DNA of 64,000 nt from Streptomyces sp. A1277 (GCF_004795015.1 NZ_SSBI01000038.1:17794-81793); one strand, 5' to 3'; shown: positions 7,537 to 15,603, numbered from the stretch's first letter. Notes: a model not told the origin generated them from the letters alone. Translations and numbers: made by a program.

Positions 7537-8783
7537 AAGACCGCTTTCCCAGCATCCTGTTCGTCACTCTCTGCGGCCTGACACCGGCTGCCGTCGGAAA
7601 CCTCCTGCGTTGGTCGCCCTGGCTCTGGGGCTTCATGTCCATGGTCACGGTCTCCGGCTCCCTGCTGCTCGTGCTGACGGCCGCCAGCAGCGGCCGCGCA
7701 CCGGCCGACCTGTACGAGCCCGCGGAACCCGAACCGCCGACTGCACCGGCGGAGCGGCCATACCAGGAGACCCGCGTGATCGACGCGGCCCTGCCCAGCG
7801 CGACGGACGGCTACGACTTCCTCTTCTCCGCCACCGTGTGGTGGAGGCCGGCCCCCGACTGCGCGGACTGGTCCGACAGCGCCTCCCCGGCCCTCGCCGT
7901 GTCCTCGGTCGTCAGCCGCGCCCTGGCAGTGGTCCGCCGCGAGGAGCCCGGCCGGGCGACTTTCGCGCGATACCTCCTGGAAGGAGAGCTAGGCATCCCG
8001 CTCACGGACCGCAGCGGACGGGTGGAGGCCATGGTGGCCGATGTGACGCTGACCCTGGCTCCCGGCGACCGCGAGCGCCTGCGGAAGCTGAGTGACCTCC
8101 GCAAGGACGAGGAGATCTGGGAGTACGAGCGTCAGCACGAGCGCAACAAGCGGCGCTACCTGGGGGACGACGTACTGACGAGCGCGGGCAGCGCCGTCGT
8201 GTGGTGGCTGGCCCGTCACGAGGACGAGATCGAGAAGGCGGTCGACATGATCGGCCCGCTCGCCCAGATCGCGGCGGCGGCGAACGACGAAGAGGTACCC
8301 GAACTCTTCCGCCACCTGCTCGTCCCACCCATGGCCGCCCGCAGCGAAGCAACCGTAGGAGGCCCGCTCCGGGACGGGCCCGCCCAAGAGGGAAGGGACT
8401 TCGACCGCGAGGAAGAGATCGGGGTCGCGGACCGCCTGCTCCTGCTGCTGGCGGCGGCCGGCCTGAAGCCGGACATGGACGGGTACACAGTCATGGTTCA
8501 CCGTGTGGTGCGCACCCTGGAAGCGGAAGGGCTGGACGAGGCCGCCGCGGAGATCAGGCAGACCATTCTCGTCACGCCCGGGGAGGACGGGACCGATGAG
8601 TTCGCCGACGCAGCCGCGTTCACGCCAGGGTCGGCGGAGAACGGCGCAAGCGACCGGGACCGGGGCTGGTGGGGGGCGAGCGAGGACGACCTGCCGCCCC
8701 GGTACTCCTGGGACACCTCCCACAGCCCGCACCGGCCCCCCACACCTCTCGCGGGGGACGAGGAGGACGAGGGCGTGAGCTGA
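7533..8783 (+). CDS. Membrane-anchored protein of unknown function, third gene of the TIR operon
   Basis: A 416-residue protein whose ATG overlaps the preceding stop (ATGA). Two hydrophobic helices lie near the N-terminus (about residues 7-27 and 30-50). After a Pro/Glu-rich linker comes a compact domain (YDFLFSATVWWRPAP... VADVTLTLAPGDRERL), then a strongly charged likely coiled coil (EEIWEYERQHERNKRRYLGD) and a helical C-terminal part. The tail is acidic and low complexity. I do not recognise the family; the mid-region recalls SPFH-type membrane proteins only loosely. Coupled translation implies it works with the TIR and NTPase-like proteins, perhaps as membrane anchor or target. That role is inferred. 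Confidence 0.75.
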   Translation: MKDRFPSILFVTLCGLTPAAVGNLLRWSPWLWGFMSMVTVSGSLLLVLTAASSGRAPADLYEPAEPEPPTAPAERPYQETRVIDAALPSATDGYDFLFSATVWWRPAPDCADWSDSASPALAVSSVVSRALAVVRREEPGRATFARYLLEGELGIPLTDRSGRVEAMVADVTLTLAPGDRERLRKLSDLRKDEEIWEYERQHERNKRRYLGDDVLTSAGSAVVWWLARHEDEIEKAVDMIGPLAQIAAAANDEEVPELFRHLLVPPMAARSEATVGGPLRDGPAQEGRDFDREEEIGVADRLLLLLAAAGLKPDMDGYTVMVHRVVRTLEAEGLDEAAAEIRQTILVTPGEDGTDEFADAAAFTPGSAENGASDRDRGWWGASEDDLPPRYSWDTSHSPHRPPTPLAGDEEDEGVS

Positions 8784-8812
8784 TCCGGTAGACGGCCGGA
8801 TCTCCCCCATCC

Positions 8813-8841
8813 CCCTCTCGGCGCGCACGGCGGCGAGAGGG
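8813..8841. terminator. Convergent terminator between the TIR operon and the TPR gene
   Basis: CCCTCTCG and CGAGAGGG form an 8-bp perfect stem with a 13-nt GC-rich loop in the 79-bp gap between two converging genes. It could serve both directions. Confidence 0.6.
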
Positions 8842-8862
8842 AGCCCTTTGCCCACGCGGCCC

Positions 8863-11079
8863 CTACGCCGGTTCCGGAGCGCCGGGCAGTTCCGCCAGGC
8901 GCTCGCGGGCCCGGTCGGCGTAAGGGGCCTCGTCCAGGCCGGCGCACAGGCGCAGGTCGGTTCGGGCCCCTTCGAGGTCGCCGCTTCCGGCGCGGCAGGC
9001 GGCCCGTTCCCACAGCAGCTCGCCCCGGTCGGCGTCCGGCAGGTCCAGGGCGGCGGTGAAGTCGTCGATCGCCTCCGGCCACCGCTCGGCGGAGCGGTTC
9101 ACGTAGCCCCGGTTGTAGAGCAGGGACGGGTCGGGTCCGACGAGTTCCAGGGCGCGGGTGAGGTCCGCTATCGCGTCGTCGGGCCGGCCCTGTTCCTGGG
9201 CGATGACCGCGCGGTTGGCCAGCGCCTCGTAGAGGGCCGGGTCGTGCTCCAGGGCCGTGGTGAAGTCGGCCAGGGCGGCCCCGGGGTCGCCGTCCTCCAG
9301 TGCGAGCAGGCCGCGGGTGCACAACAGGTCGGCGCTGTCGGGCTGGTGGACGAGGCCCTCGGCCACGTCCGCGCGGGCGCCGTCCAGGTCGCCGGACTCC
9401 AGCAGCAGGGAGGCGCGGTTGACCCGGGCGCGCAGGTAGTCCGGTTCCAGCTCCAGCACGTAGCCGAAGTCGGCGAGGGCGCCCTTGACGTCGCCGAGTT
9501 CGGCGCGCAGGTCGCCCCGGTTGTAGTACGCCTCGGGGAACGGCGGGCTGACGTCGATGGCGGCCTGGTAGTCGGCCAGGGCCGCGTCGGTGTCGCCGGA
9601 CCGCCGGTGGAGCGAGGCCCGGTCGAAGTAGTACTCGGGGTGGTGGGGGTCGGCCGCGATCACCCGGGAGAGGTCGGCGACCCCCTCCTCGATCCGGCCC
9701 AGCGCGGCGCGCACCTGCCCGCGGTTGTGCAGCAGCACCGAGCGGTGCAATTCGTGCTCGCCCGGCGCCAGATCGGCGTCGAGCTGGGCAAGGCCCTCGG
9801 TCACCAGCTCCTCGGCCCGCGTCAGGTTGCCCATGTGCATCTCCACCAGGGCAAGACCGTTCTGCTGGAAGACCTTCTGGAACGAGCGGGACGCCTCGGG
9901 CATCTGCGATGCCAGGGCGATGGCGGTGTGCAGATGGACCCGGGCGGTGAGGTGGTTGCGGGAGTCGGGCGCGCGGTGGCGGGTGTACAGCATGCCGAGC
10001 GCGTAGTTGGAGAACAGGTGCACCATCGGCGTGGTGAAGCGGCTGCGCAGGTCGAAGTAGATCTCCTCGGCCTCGTCCACCTGCCCGAGGACGGCCAGCG
10101 AACTGGTCAGCCTGGTGCTCGCCGTGCAGTACGCGTCCTCGTTCCGCTCGGGGTCGGCCAGCGCCCGTGCCCGGCGGCCGAGTTCGATCGCCGCGTGGTA
10201 GAAGCCCATGTCCACGCAGCGGCCGGTCGCCTCCAGCGCTGCCCGCAACCCGGCACCGTGCGGGTCGCTCCCGCGTTCCAGGTGGTACGGAAGGGCGCCG
10301 AGCCGGTGGGCCTGCGGCAGGGTCCGCTCCAGCTCGGCGGCCCTGGCGTCGTGCAGCTCGGCCCGTATCCTCGCGGGCGCGGCCTCGTAGGCGGACCGCT
10401 CGCCGGCGACGTCGGAGGTGCCGTCGGACTCCACGTAGGCCCGGACCGGGTCGGCGCCCTGCCGCGGTGCGGCGGGCGCGGGGGCGGTGGCCGGTGCGTC
10501 CACGCGTACCGCGTACCGGGCCAGCGCGCCGGCCAGTTCGGCGGCGTGCGCCGGCAACGGGTCGGCGGTGGTGGCGACGACGACGCGCAGCCGGGCCGGG
10601 TCCACCCGGCGCAGGACGATGGCCAGCAGCTCCTGCTCGGTGGCGTCCGCCTCGTGCACGGCGTCGAAGCGTACGGTGACCGGCCGGTCGAGGTCGGCCG
10701 CCCAGCGGTTCAGGAACTCCACCACCCCGTGCGCCAGGCGCCGGGTCCGTCCGGGGCCGTAGAACCGGGTGCGTTCCTCGGGGATGGCCAGCGAGGTGAG
10801 GGTCTCCCGGGACGGCGCCACGACGGACTCCAGATCGGGGGCGGCCGACAGCAGTTCGACGTCGTGGGCGGTGACGAGATCCGGCGCCTCGGCCCACACC
10901 CGGGGCACCACCAGGTTCAGCAGGGCGGCGGTCCCGGCGTACGGGCCCCGGCCCAGGCGGTGGCTGCTGACGGCGTGGAACTCTCCCGCGGCGGGCCGGG
11001 GCAGGACGGTGCCCAGCGCCGCGTCACGGTCCCGGCGGGTGACACCGACGATCCACAGGTGTGCGGGCTGCTCGCTCAT
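8863..11079 (-). CDS. TPR-repeat protein with a remnant ATPase-like N-terminus, partner of the M50/precursor genes
   Basis: A 738-residue protein. The start is the ATG overlapping the stop of the M50 gene (ATGA), giving MSEQPAHLWIVGVTRRD. Residues ~1-200 resemble the distal part of a LAL/STAND ATPase (DAVHEADATEQELLAIVLRR, then LRVVVATTADPLP) but have no visible P-loop. From about residue 430 there are at least eight TPR motifs (for example AALADYQAAIDVSPPFPEAY, YNRGDLRAELGDVKGALADF). It is co-translated with a PqqD-M50 protein and a precursor-like peptide, so it is probably a protein-protein scaffold or peptide receptor of that system. The TPR call is firm, the role inferred. Confidence 0.82.
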   Translation of the reverse strand: MSEQPAHLWIVGVTRRDRDAALGTVLPRPAAGEFHAVSSHRLGRGPYAGTAALLNLVVPRVWAEAPDLVTAHDVELLSAAPDLESVVAPSRETLTSLAIPEERTRFYGPGRTRRLAHGVVEFLNRWAADLDRPVTVRFDAVHEADATEQELLAIVLRRVDPARLRVVVATTADPLPAHAAELAGALARYAVRVDAPATAPAPAAPRQGADPVRAYVESDGTSDVAGERSAYEAAPARIRAELHDARAAELERTLPQAHRLGALPYHLERGSDPHGAGLRAALEATGRCVDMGFYHAAIELGRRARALADPERNEDAYCTASTRLTSSLAVLGQVDEAEEIYFDLRSRFTTPMVHLFSNYALGMLYTRHRAPDSRNHLTARVHLHTAIALASQMPEASRSFQKVFQQNGLALVEMHMGNLTRAEELVTEGLAQLDADLAPGEHELHRSVLLHNRGQVRAALGRIEEGVADLSRVIAADPHHPEYYFDRASLHRRSGDTDAALADYQAAIDVSPPFPEAYYNRGDLRAELGDVKGALADFGYVLELEPDYLRARVNRASLLLESGDLDGARADVAEGLVHQPDSADLLCTRGLLALEDGDPGAALADFTTALEHDPALYEALANRAVIAQEQGRPDDAIADLTRALELVGPDPSLLYNRGYVNRSAERWPEAIDDFTAALDLPDADRGELLWERAACRAGSGDLEGARTDLRLCAGLDEAPYADRARERLAELPGAPEPA

Positions 11080-12485
11080 CGGGCGCGTTCCTGTTCTGCG
11101 TGAAGGGAGGCGGGGGTGGGGGTGGGGGCGGGGAGGGCCGCGGTGTCCTGGACGGCGGGGTCGGGCGCGGGGAGGGCCGCGGTGTCCTGAACGGCGGGAT
11201 CGGGGGCGGGGAGGGCCGCGGTGTCCTGAACGGCGGGGTCGGGCGCGGCGGCGGGGTTCGTGGCTGCTTCCGTGCGGTCCCGCTGCCGCTGTCGCCGCCG
11301 TTCGCGGGCGCGGTCGCGCAGGGCCACCACGCCGACCAGCCCGAACTGCACGAAGCTCAGCGCCAGGAAGCCGACGGAGTCCCAGAAGCCGGAGTCCGGA
11401 TGCCCGGGGTGGCCGAGCCGGTCGACGAGGAGGCGCACGAAGTGGGCGAGGACCGGGACCGCGGTGCCGGCCGCGGTCAGCAGCATCACCAGCACGCCCG
11501 CCGCGGCGAAGGGCGCGTACCAGCGGGCGACCTTGCGGTCCCGGTCCGACCACTGCTCCAGGTCGACCATGCGGTGCCGCAGGCCGGACAGGCGGCAGGC
11601 GGTGTTCCGGATCAGCGCACGCGTCGCGTCGTGCAGGGCGACGCAGCCGAGGGCTGTGGAGAAAACGTAATAGAGGTCGGTCCGCAGGAACAGGTAGAAC
11701 TGCCAGACGAACCGGAGCGCGGTGACGAATGCGAGGGCGACCGCGAAACGCCCGAAGAAGGAAAGGCCGTGACCGCTTCGATGCGCATCGACGGCGGCCG
11801 CACAGACCAGCAGGCAGAAAACCAGAGCGTCGGCGACCATACCGGCCAGAAAAGGAAGATAGCGCTTCCTCCTGGGAACTCCGAGCAATCCGTTCAGCGT
11901 CGTCTCGAACACCACGAAGTAAAGCCGGCGCCCGACACCGAGTCGAGAGGGAATACCTATGCGCCGACCGGCCAGTGCGTGGAAGGATTCGTGGAGGAAC
12001 ACGAACGGCAACTGAGCGAAGAGCAGACCGACTTGCACCAGCAGCAGCGACTCGGTGAAGAACAGGGTCTTCGGATACGGGCGCACATCGGGCATCCGCA
12101 CCAGGAGCACCACGCACACCACTGCTATCGCCCCGTAGACGACCCAGGCCACCGGCGAGAACACGGCCCGGCCGAGCCGCGCGTACCGTACGGCGGCCGG
12201 CGCCTCAGCGACCGGTTCGTCTCCGTCCACCCGAAGAAACCCCAGGTCACCAAGGGTCTCCAGAAAGTCGTCCATGTCGACGGGTTCGTCGTAGGCGGCG
12301 TTGTACCAGGCGACGGCGTCAGCCAGGGGCATGCCGGTGGTGAGCTTGTGGAGCAGCGTCGCGCCGTCGGCGGGAAAGAGGGCGTACGAATCGGTGTCGG
12401 CCCGGCCGACCAGTACCTCGTCGCCTTCCGGGACGAATGTCAACTGATGAAAGGCAGGCTCCGCGGTCTGCCGAGTATCCGCCAT
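11076..12485 (-). CDS. PqqD-like domain fused to an M50-type intramembrane metalloprotease
   Basis: A 469-residue protein. Residues ~10-88 look like a PqqD/RRE-type peptide-binding domain (FPADGATLLHKLTTGMPLAD, DMDDFLETLGDLGFLRVDGD). Residues ~105-400 hold several transmembrane helices with the site-2-protease zinc motif HESFH (165-169). A probable third-ligand motif is in AGMVADAL (around D219). This is the build of RiPP-associated membrane zinc metalloproteases (compare YydH-like and daptide-type proteases). The C-terminal tail has three exact 13-residue repeats (DPAVQDTAALPAP). It follows a short precursor-like peptide gene and a hairpin, and overlaps the TPR gene. It probably binds the peptide leader and cleaves or exports it; substrate and role are inferred. 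Confidence 0.85.
   Translation of the reverse strand: MADTRQTAEPAFHQLTFVPEGDEVLVGRADTDSYALFPADGATLLHKLTTGMPLADAVAWYNAAYDEPVDMDDFLETLGDLGFLRVDGDEPVAEAPAAVRYARLGRAVFSPVAWVVYGAIAVVCVVLLVRMPDVRPYPKTLFFTESLLLVQVGLLFAQLPFVFLHESFHALAGRRIGIPSRLGVGRRLYFVVFETTLNGLLGVPRRKRYLPFLAGMVADALVFCLLVCAAAVDAHRSGHGLSFFGRFAVALAFVTALRFVWQFYLFLRTDLYYVFSTALGCVALHDATRALIRNTACRLSGLRHRMVDLEQWSDRDRKVARWYAPFAAAGVLVMLLTAAGTAVPVLAHFVRLLVDRLGHPGHPDSGFWDSVGFLALSFVQFGLVGVVALRDRARERRRQRQRDRTEAATNPAAAPDPAVQDTAALPAPDPAVQDTAALPAPDPAVQDTAALPAPTPTPASLHAEQERAR
11130..11246. repeat. Three 39-bp direct repeats inside the M50 gene
   Basis: The unit GGGGAGGGCCGCGGTGTCCT and its continuation recur at 39-bp spacing, starting at 11130, 11169 and 11208. 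They encode a 13-residue Asp/Ala/Pro-rich repeat in the cytoplasmic tail. Copy number is likely to vary between strains. Confidence 0.9.
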
Positions 12486-12541
12486 GCCGCCTCCGCGTCG
12501 GGATTCGCCGGCGACCTCCCGGCATCGTGTAGGGACAGCGC

Positions 12542-12578
12542 CGTGGTGCCCGGAATTCGATGAATTCCGGGCACCACG
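12542..12578 (-). terminator. Perfect 17-bp hairpin between precursor gene and protease gene
   Basis: CGTGGTGCCCGGAATTC pairs without mismatch with GAATTCCGGGCACCACG around a 3-nt loop. It sits 7 nt past the stop of the 31-codon peptide gene and about 57 nt before the protease start. There is no T-run, so it may be an attenuator or mRNA-stabilising hairpin that makes more peptide than enzyme, as is common in RiPP operons. Confidence 0.7.
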
Positions 12579-12585
12579 TCCTGCG

Positions 12586-12681
12586 TCAGTTCTGACCCGC
12601 GATACACATCGGCGGCCAGTAGGCGCTCGCGCTCGTAGTGAGCTTCACACCGCCGGTCTTGCGCACGACGATCTTCTTCAT
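12586..12681 (-). CDS. Candidate RiPP/signal peptide precursor, 31 residues
   Basis: A short open frame encodes a leader-like part beginning MKKIVVRKTGGVKL and a C-terminal part ending AYWPPMCIAGQN. A strong ribosome binding site (AAAAGGGGGG) lies about 6 nt before the ATG. Support for a real gene: position directly upstream of a PqqD-fused metalloprotease, a perfect hairpin right after the stop, and a bipartite composition (basic leader, then a Thr/Ser/Ala stretch and an aromatic, Pro- and Cys-containing end). There is a single Cys, so a disulfide within one copy is impossible. No radical SAM, cyclodehydratase, lanthionine or lasso enzyme lies adjacent. It could be a proteolytically matured signal peptide rather than a modified antibiotic. 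Confidence 0.72.
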   Translation of the reverse strand: MKKIVVRKTGGVKLTTSASAYWPPMCIAGQN

Positions 12682-13233
12682 CGGGATCCCCCCTTTTCGG
12701 TGGAATGATCTTTCTCGGCCGGCACGCGGACTGTTGAGAATTCATCAGTCCTTGGCCTTGGGCTCGTCACTTATAGCACCGGCGCCAGGCGCCTCACCAG
12801 AACACGAAGCCCGAGAAATGACCTGCGGGAATTTTTTCGGTCGAGATCCGGTGCATGCGTTTAATACGTGCGACGTCGGCCTCACCTGCCGCGAAACCGA
12901 AAACAAACCCGGCCACCGGGGACGCCTCCCACCGCCCACACCCCCGCCCCGACCACCGGAGCGAACAGCGCCGCCCCGCCCCACCCCTGCCCACACCAGG
13001 GCCGCGCCCCACCCCGAGCCCAAAGCTCAAGGTCACACCCCTACCCGTCCCAGCACCCCGACGGCTCCCCTACCTCGCTGCCCGACGCGGGACCGCCCGG
13101 CCCCTCATCCCGATCTTCCTGGCCGGAAGTCGCCGCCACTACTCCACTTGAGCGCGGAGATGCGCCCGCCCCGTGGAGGCGCTGTGAACCTTCCTCGCAC
13201 GGGAGCGCGGTCGGCTCCACGCCCCGAGCCCCG
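12682..13233 (-). promoter_or_regulatory. Leader/promoter region of the peptide operon, no convincing gene
   Basis: This ~550-bp stretch is less GC-rich near the peptide gene. On the minus strand TATAAG (12775 to 12770) is a plausible -10 element about 90 nt before the peptide start, just after an inverted GGCGCC...GGCGCC. The distal part is C-rich with no supported coding frame. Confidence 0.35.
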
Positions 13234-13401
13234 TCAGCTCGGCTGCTCCCACACGGTCACGGCGATGCGCACAGGTCCGGCGGCAGGGGCAGCCACGGTG
13301 CGCAGATAAGCCGTGCGCCCGTCCCGGGTCTGCACACAGAACCGAGCGCCACGGGTCAAGTACGCGGTGTAGGCACCGTTCCTCGTGACCGCACCGCGCA
13401 C
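13234..13401 (-). pseudogene. C-terminal fragment of an unknown protein
   Basis: About 55 codons read as GAVTRNGAYTAYLTRGARF, CVQTRDGRTAYLRTVA and a tail ending in IAVTVWEQPS before a stop. This alternating strand pattern looks like the tail of a real domain rather than chance. No matching N-terminal part precedes it, because the region upstream is occupied by the SnoaL gene. It is probably a gene remnant; the family is not recognised. Confidence 0.35.
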
Positions 13402-13472
13402 TCGGCTTCGCCCGGAACCGGCCCGGAGGCAGGAAGCGGAGCCAGCCTCAGGCCGCTGTCCGGGGTACCGGG

Positions 13473-14021
13473 TCAGTGGTGCGTGGCGTCGCCGGGTTCG
13501 GCGTCGTGGAGGGCGATGAGGGGATTGCTGTTGTGCCAGTACTCCTCGAGGAGCGAGTCCTTCAGCGCCGACTCGCGCTCGGCCATGATGTTGCGCAGGC
13601 GCGCGGGGTCCTCGAAGAAGGTGCGCTTCTTGGTGATCTTGCCGTCGATGACGTCGACGAGTTCGACGACGGTCATCGTCCACGGGTTTCCTGCGAGGTC
13701 CGTGCCGTTGTTCGTGGCCTCGACGACGACGCGTGTGGGGCCGCCGGCGTAGTACTTGAACGAGGAGTGGTCGGCGGAGGTGTAGCCGCACAGTTCGTGC
13801 AGGCGGTGGCGGCCGACTGCGATGTCGGCCGGACCCACGTAGGTGCCGCCGTAGGGCGCTTCCAGGTTGAGCTGGATCTCCTTCTCGTGTTTGAAGGTGT
13901 CGATCACCCGGGCCATGGCGTCGTCGCTGAGGCCGTCGTCACCGCCGGTTCCCAGCGCGTCGTAGAAGCCGCGGACGACCGCAATGTTCTGTTCGGCCTG
14001 TGTCATCTCTTCACGGGGCAT
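13473..14021 (-). CDS. SnoaL/NTF2-fold protein
   Basis: A 182-residue protein of the SnoaL-like NTF2 superfamily: N-terminal helix NIAVVRGFYDALG, then LHELCGYTS and a C-terminal sheet (WTMTVVELVDVIDGKITKKR). Members include polyketide cyclases, epoxide hydrolases and binding proteins, so catalysis cannot be deduced. An internal ATG five codons later is an alternative start. It lies 67 nt after the FAD monooxygenase gene in the same operon, which suggests it acts on the product of that enzyme or binds it. Confidence 0.8.
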   Translation of the reverse strand: MPREEMTQAEQNIAVVRGFYDALGTGGDDGLSDDAMARVIDTFKHEKEIQLNLEAPYGGTYVGPADIAVGRHRLHELCGYTSADHSSFKYYAGGPTRVVVEATNNGTDLAGNPWTMTVVELVDVIDGKITKKRTFFEDPARLRNIMAERESALKDSLLEEYWHNSNPLIALHDAEPGDATHH

Positions 14022-14088
14022 GTGCGTCCCTTGAGGCAGGCGGCGCCGTGAGCGCCGCAGGGTGTGAGGTGGGCTGTGTGCGGGGCGT

Positions 14089-15603
14089 TCAGTCCGTGGT
14101 GCCGAACCAGCGGTCGGCAGCGTGCGCGAACGCGGTGAGATCAGGGTCAGGGCCGTCCGCCCAGGCGATGACGCCGTCGGGGCGGATCAGCAGAGCGGCG
14201 CAGTCCAGTTCGTTCCGCGCTGCCGTGGGGAGGTACCGGACCAGGTCCTCGTAGCCGGAGATCGCGTCGGCGAGCCGGCGGTCGGCGGTGAAGTCGATGG
14301 CGACGCCGTGCCCCTTGTGCATGTAGTCGCTCAGACGGCTGCCGTCCGTGAAGTGGAAGTCGGGTGCGTTGCGTCCGACCAAGGGGTGCGTGCTGCCCAG
14401 GTTGTAGCGCTGTGAGGAGCCTGACGTGCGGTTGTAGACGTAGGTGGTTCCGTCACGTGTGGCCAGCAGGTCCCGGACGAGAGCCTGGACGGCCTGGGAG
14501 TGCGGGTCCGGCCTCATCACCGCGCTCTGTGCGCGGGTCCACTCCAGGATCTGGGCGCCGACCGGATGACGCTCTTGGGTGTAGGTGTCGAGCAGTCCCT
14601 GGGGGGCGTAGCCCTGTGCGGTGGCGGCGAGTTTCCAGCCGAGGTTGACGGCGTCGCCGATTCCGGTGTTGAGGCCCTGTGCTCCCAGGGGCGAGTGGAT
14701 GTGGGCGGCGTCACCCGCGAGCAGCACGCGGCCTTGGCGATAGGACGTGGTCTGCCTGGCCCGGTCGGTGAAGGTCGAGACCAGCTCGACGTCGGTGAGG
14801 GTGACGTCGGTGCCGGACACACGGCGCAGTACGTCCTGGAGGTGCTCGACGGTGGGCTTCTGCGTGCGGTCGAAGGCGCCGCCGTCGCAGTCGAGCATCC
14901 CGATGTGGCCGGGGGTGGGCATCTGCAGGTACATGCCGGTCGGCGTGAGGGTGAAGCCGGGCTGCAGCTTCTCGGGATCGGCGAGGGAGGCGAGCATGGT
15001 GTAGCCGGTGAACTGCGGTTCGGTGCCGGTGAACTCGAAGTCCGCGAGAGTGCGCACGGTGCTTCGGCCGCCGTCGCAGCCCACGAGCCAGCGCCCCTGG
15101 TACTCGTGGTCTCCTGCCCGCACGGTGACGCTGTCGCTGTCCTGTCGCAGGGCCGTGACCCTCTCCCCACGGCGGATGGTGACGCCGGACTTGGCGGCCT
15201 GTTCGGCCAGCACGGACTCGACTGCTTCGAGGCTGGTCATCACCCCTTCCAGCACCGGGCTGGGCAGCCGGAGCGGGAGGGCGCCGGTGTCGATGTCGGC
15301 CGGGTCGAGCATCATGCCGGCGAAGTGAGCCACGCTGCGGGGTGCCGGGGCCTCCTGCAGGTCCGCGTCGAAGTCGCCGTAGTCCTCGACACCGGATGCC
15401 TGGAGCAGCGCGGGCAGCATTCCGCGGCGGTGGAACACCTCGACCGAGGCGGGGGACAGTCCGCGCATGCCGAGGGGCATCGCCCTCCACGGCGTGCCGG
15501 CATCGTCCTGTTCCAGGACCAGGACATCGCAGCCTGCGATGCCCAGTTCGCACGCCAGGAGCAGTCCGACGGGGCCTGCGCCCGCGATCACGACGTCGTA
15601 CAT
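14089..15603 (-). CDS. FAD-dependent aromatic-ring monooxygenase
   Basis: A 504-residue flavoprotein of the PHBH/RdmE-PgaE class. The start MYDVVIAGAGPVG is preceded by AGAAGGGA. Visible motifs: the Rossmann GAGPVG (residues 8-13), the DG motif in GCDGGRST (~174-181), the GD motif in GDAAHIHSPLGAQGLNTG (~294-311), and a C-terminal thioredoxin-like region ending in the typical DWLGTTD-like AADRWFGTTD. It uses NAD(P)H and O2 to hydroxylate phenolic or polyketide substrates. It lies between the SGNH hydrolase (43 nt upstream) and SnoaL genes, divergent from a SARP regulator, which fits a small biosynthetic or degradative cassette. The substrate is unknown. Confidence 0.92.
   Translation of the reverse strand: MYDVVIAGAGPVGLLLACELGIAGCDVLVLEQDDAGTPWRAMPLGMRGLSPASVEVFHRRGMLPALLQASGVEDYGDFDADLQEAPAPRSVAHFAGMMLDPADIDTGALPLRLPSPVLEGVMTSLEAVESVLAEQAAKSGVTIRRGERVTALRQDSDSVTVRAGDHEYQGRWLVGCDGGRSTVRTLADFEFTGTEPQFTGYTMLASLADPEKLQPGFTLTPTGMYLQMPTPGHIGMLDCDGGAFDRTQKPTVEHLQDVLRRVSGTDVTLTDVELVSTFTDRARQTTSYRQGRVLLAGDAAHIHSPLGAQGLNTGIGDAVNLGWKLAATAQGYAPQGLLDTYTQERHPVGAQILEWTRAQSAVMRPDPHSQAVQALVRDLLATRDGTTYVYNRTSGSSQRYNLGSTHPLVGRNAPDFHFTDGSRLSDYMHKGHGVAIDFTADRRLADAISGYEDLVRYLPTAARNELDCAALLIRPDGVIAWADGPDPDLTAFAHAADRWFGTTD

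Noticed and set aside
8848..11103. Long plus-strand open frame opposite the TPR gene
   Set aside because: It is the antisense shadow of TPR coding DNA; composition (Gly/Val/Gln-rich, no domain) and codon bias favour the minus strand.
12440..12745. 101-codon minus-strand frame overlapping the peptide gene
   Set aside because: It reads through the hairpin and into the protease gene in another frame, has poor codon bias and no domain.
12794..12856. Possible second small peptide on the minus strand beginning MHRISTEKIP
   Set aside because: No ribosome binding site, no hairpin after it and no similarity to the 31-residue precursor; likely leader RNA.
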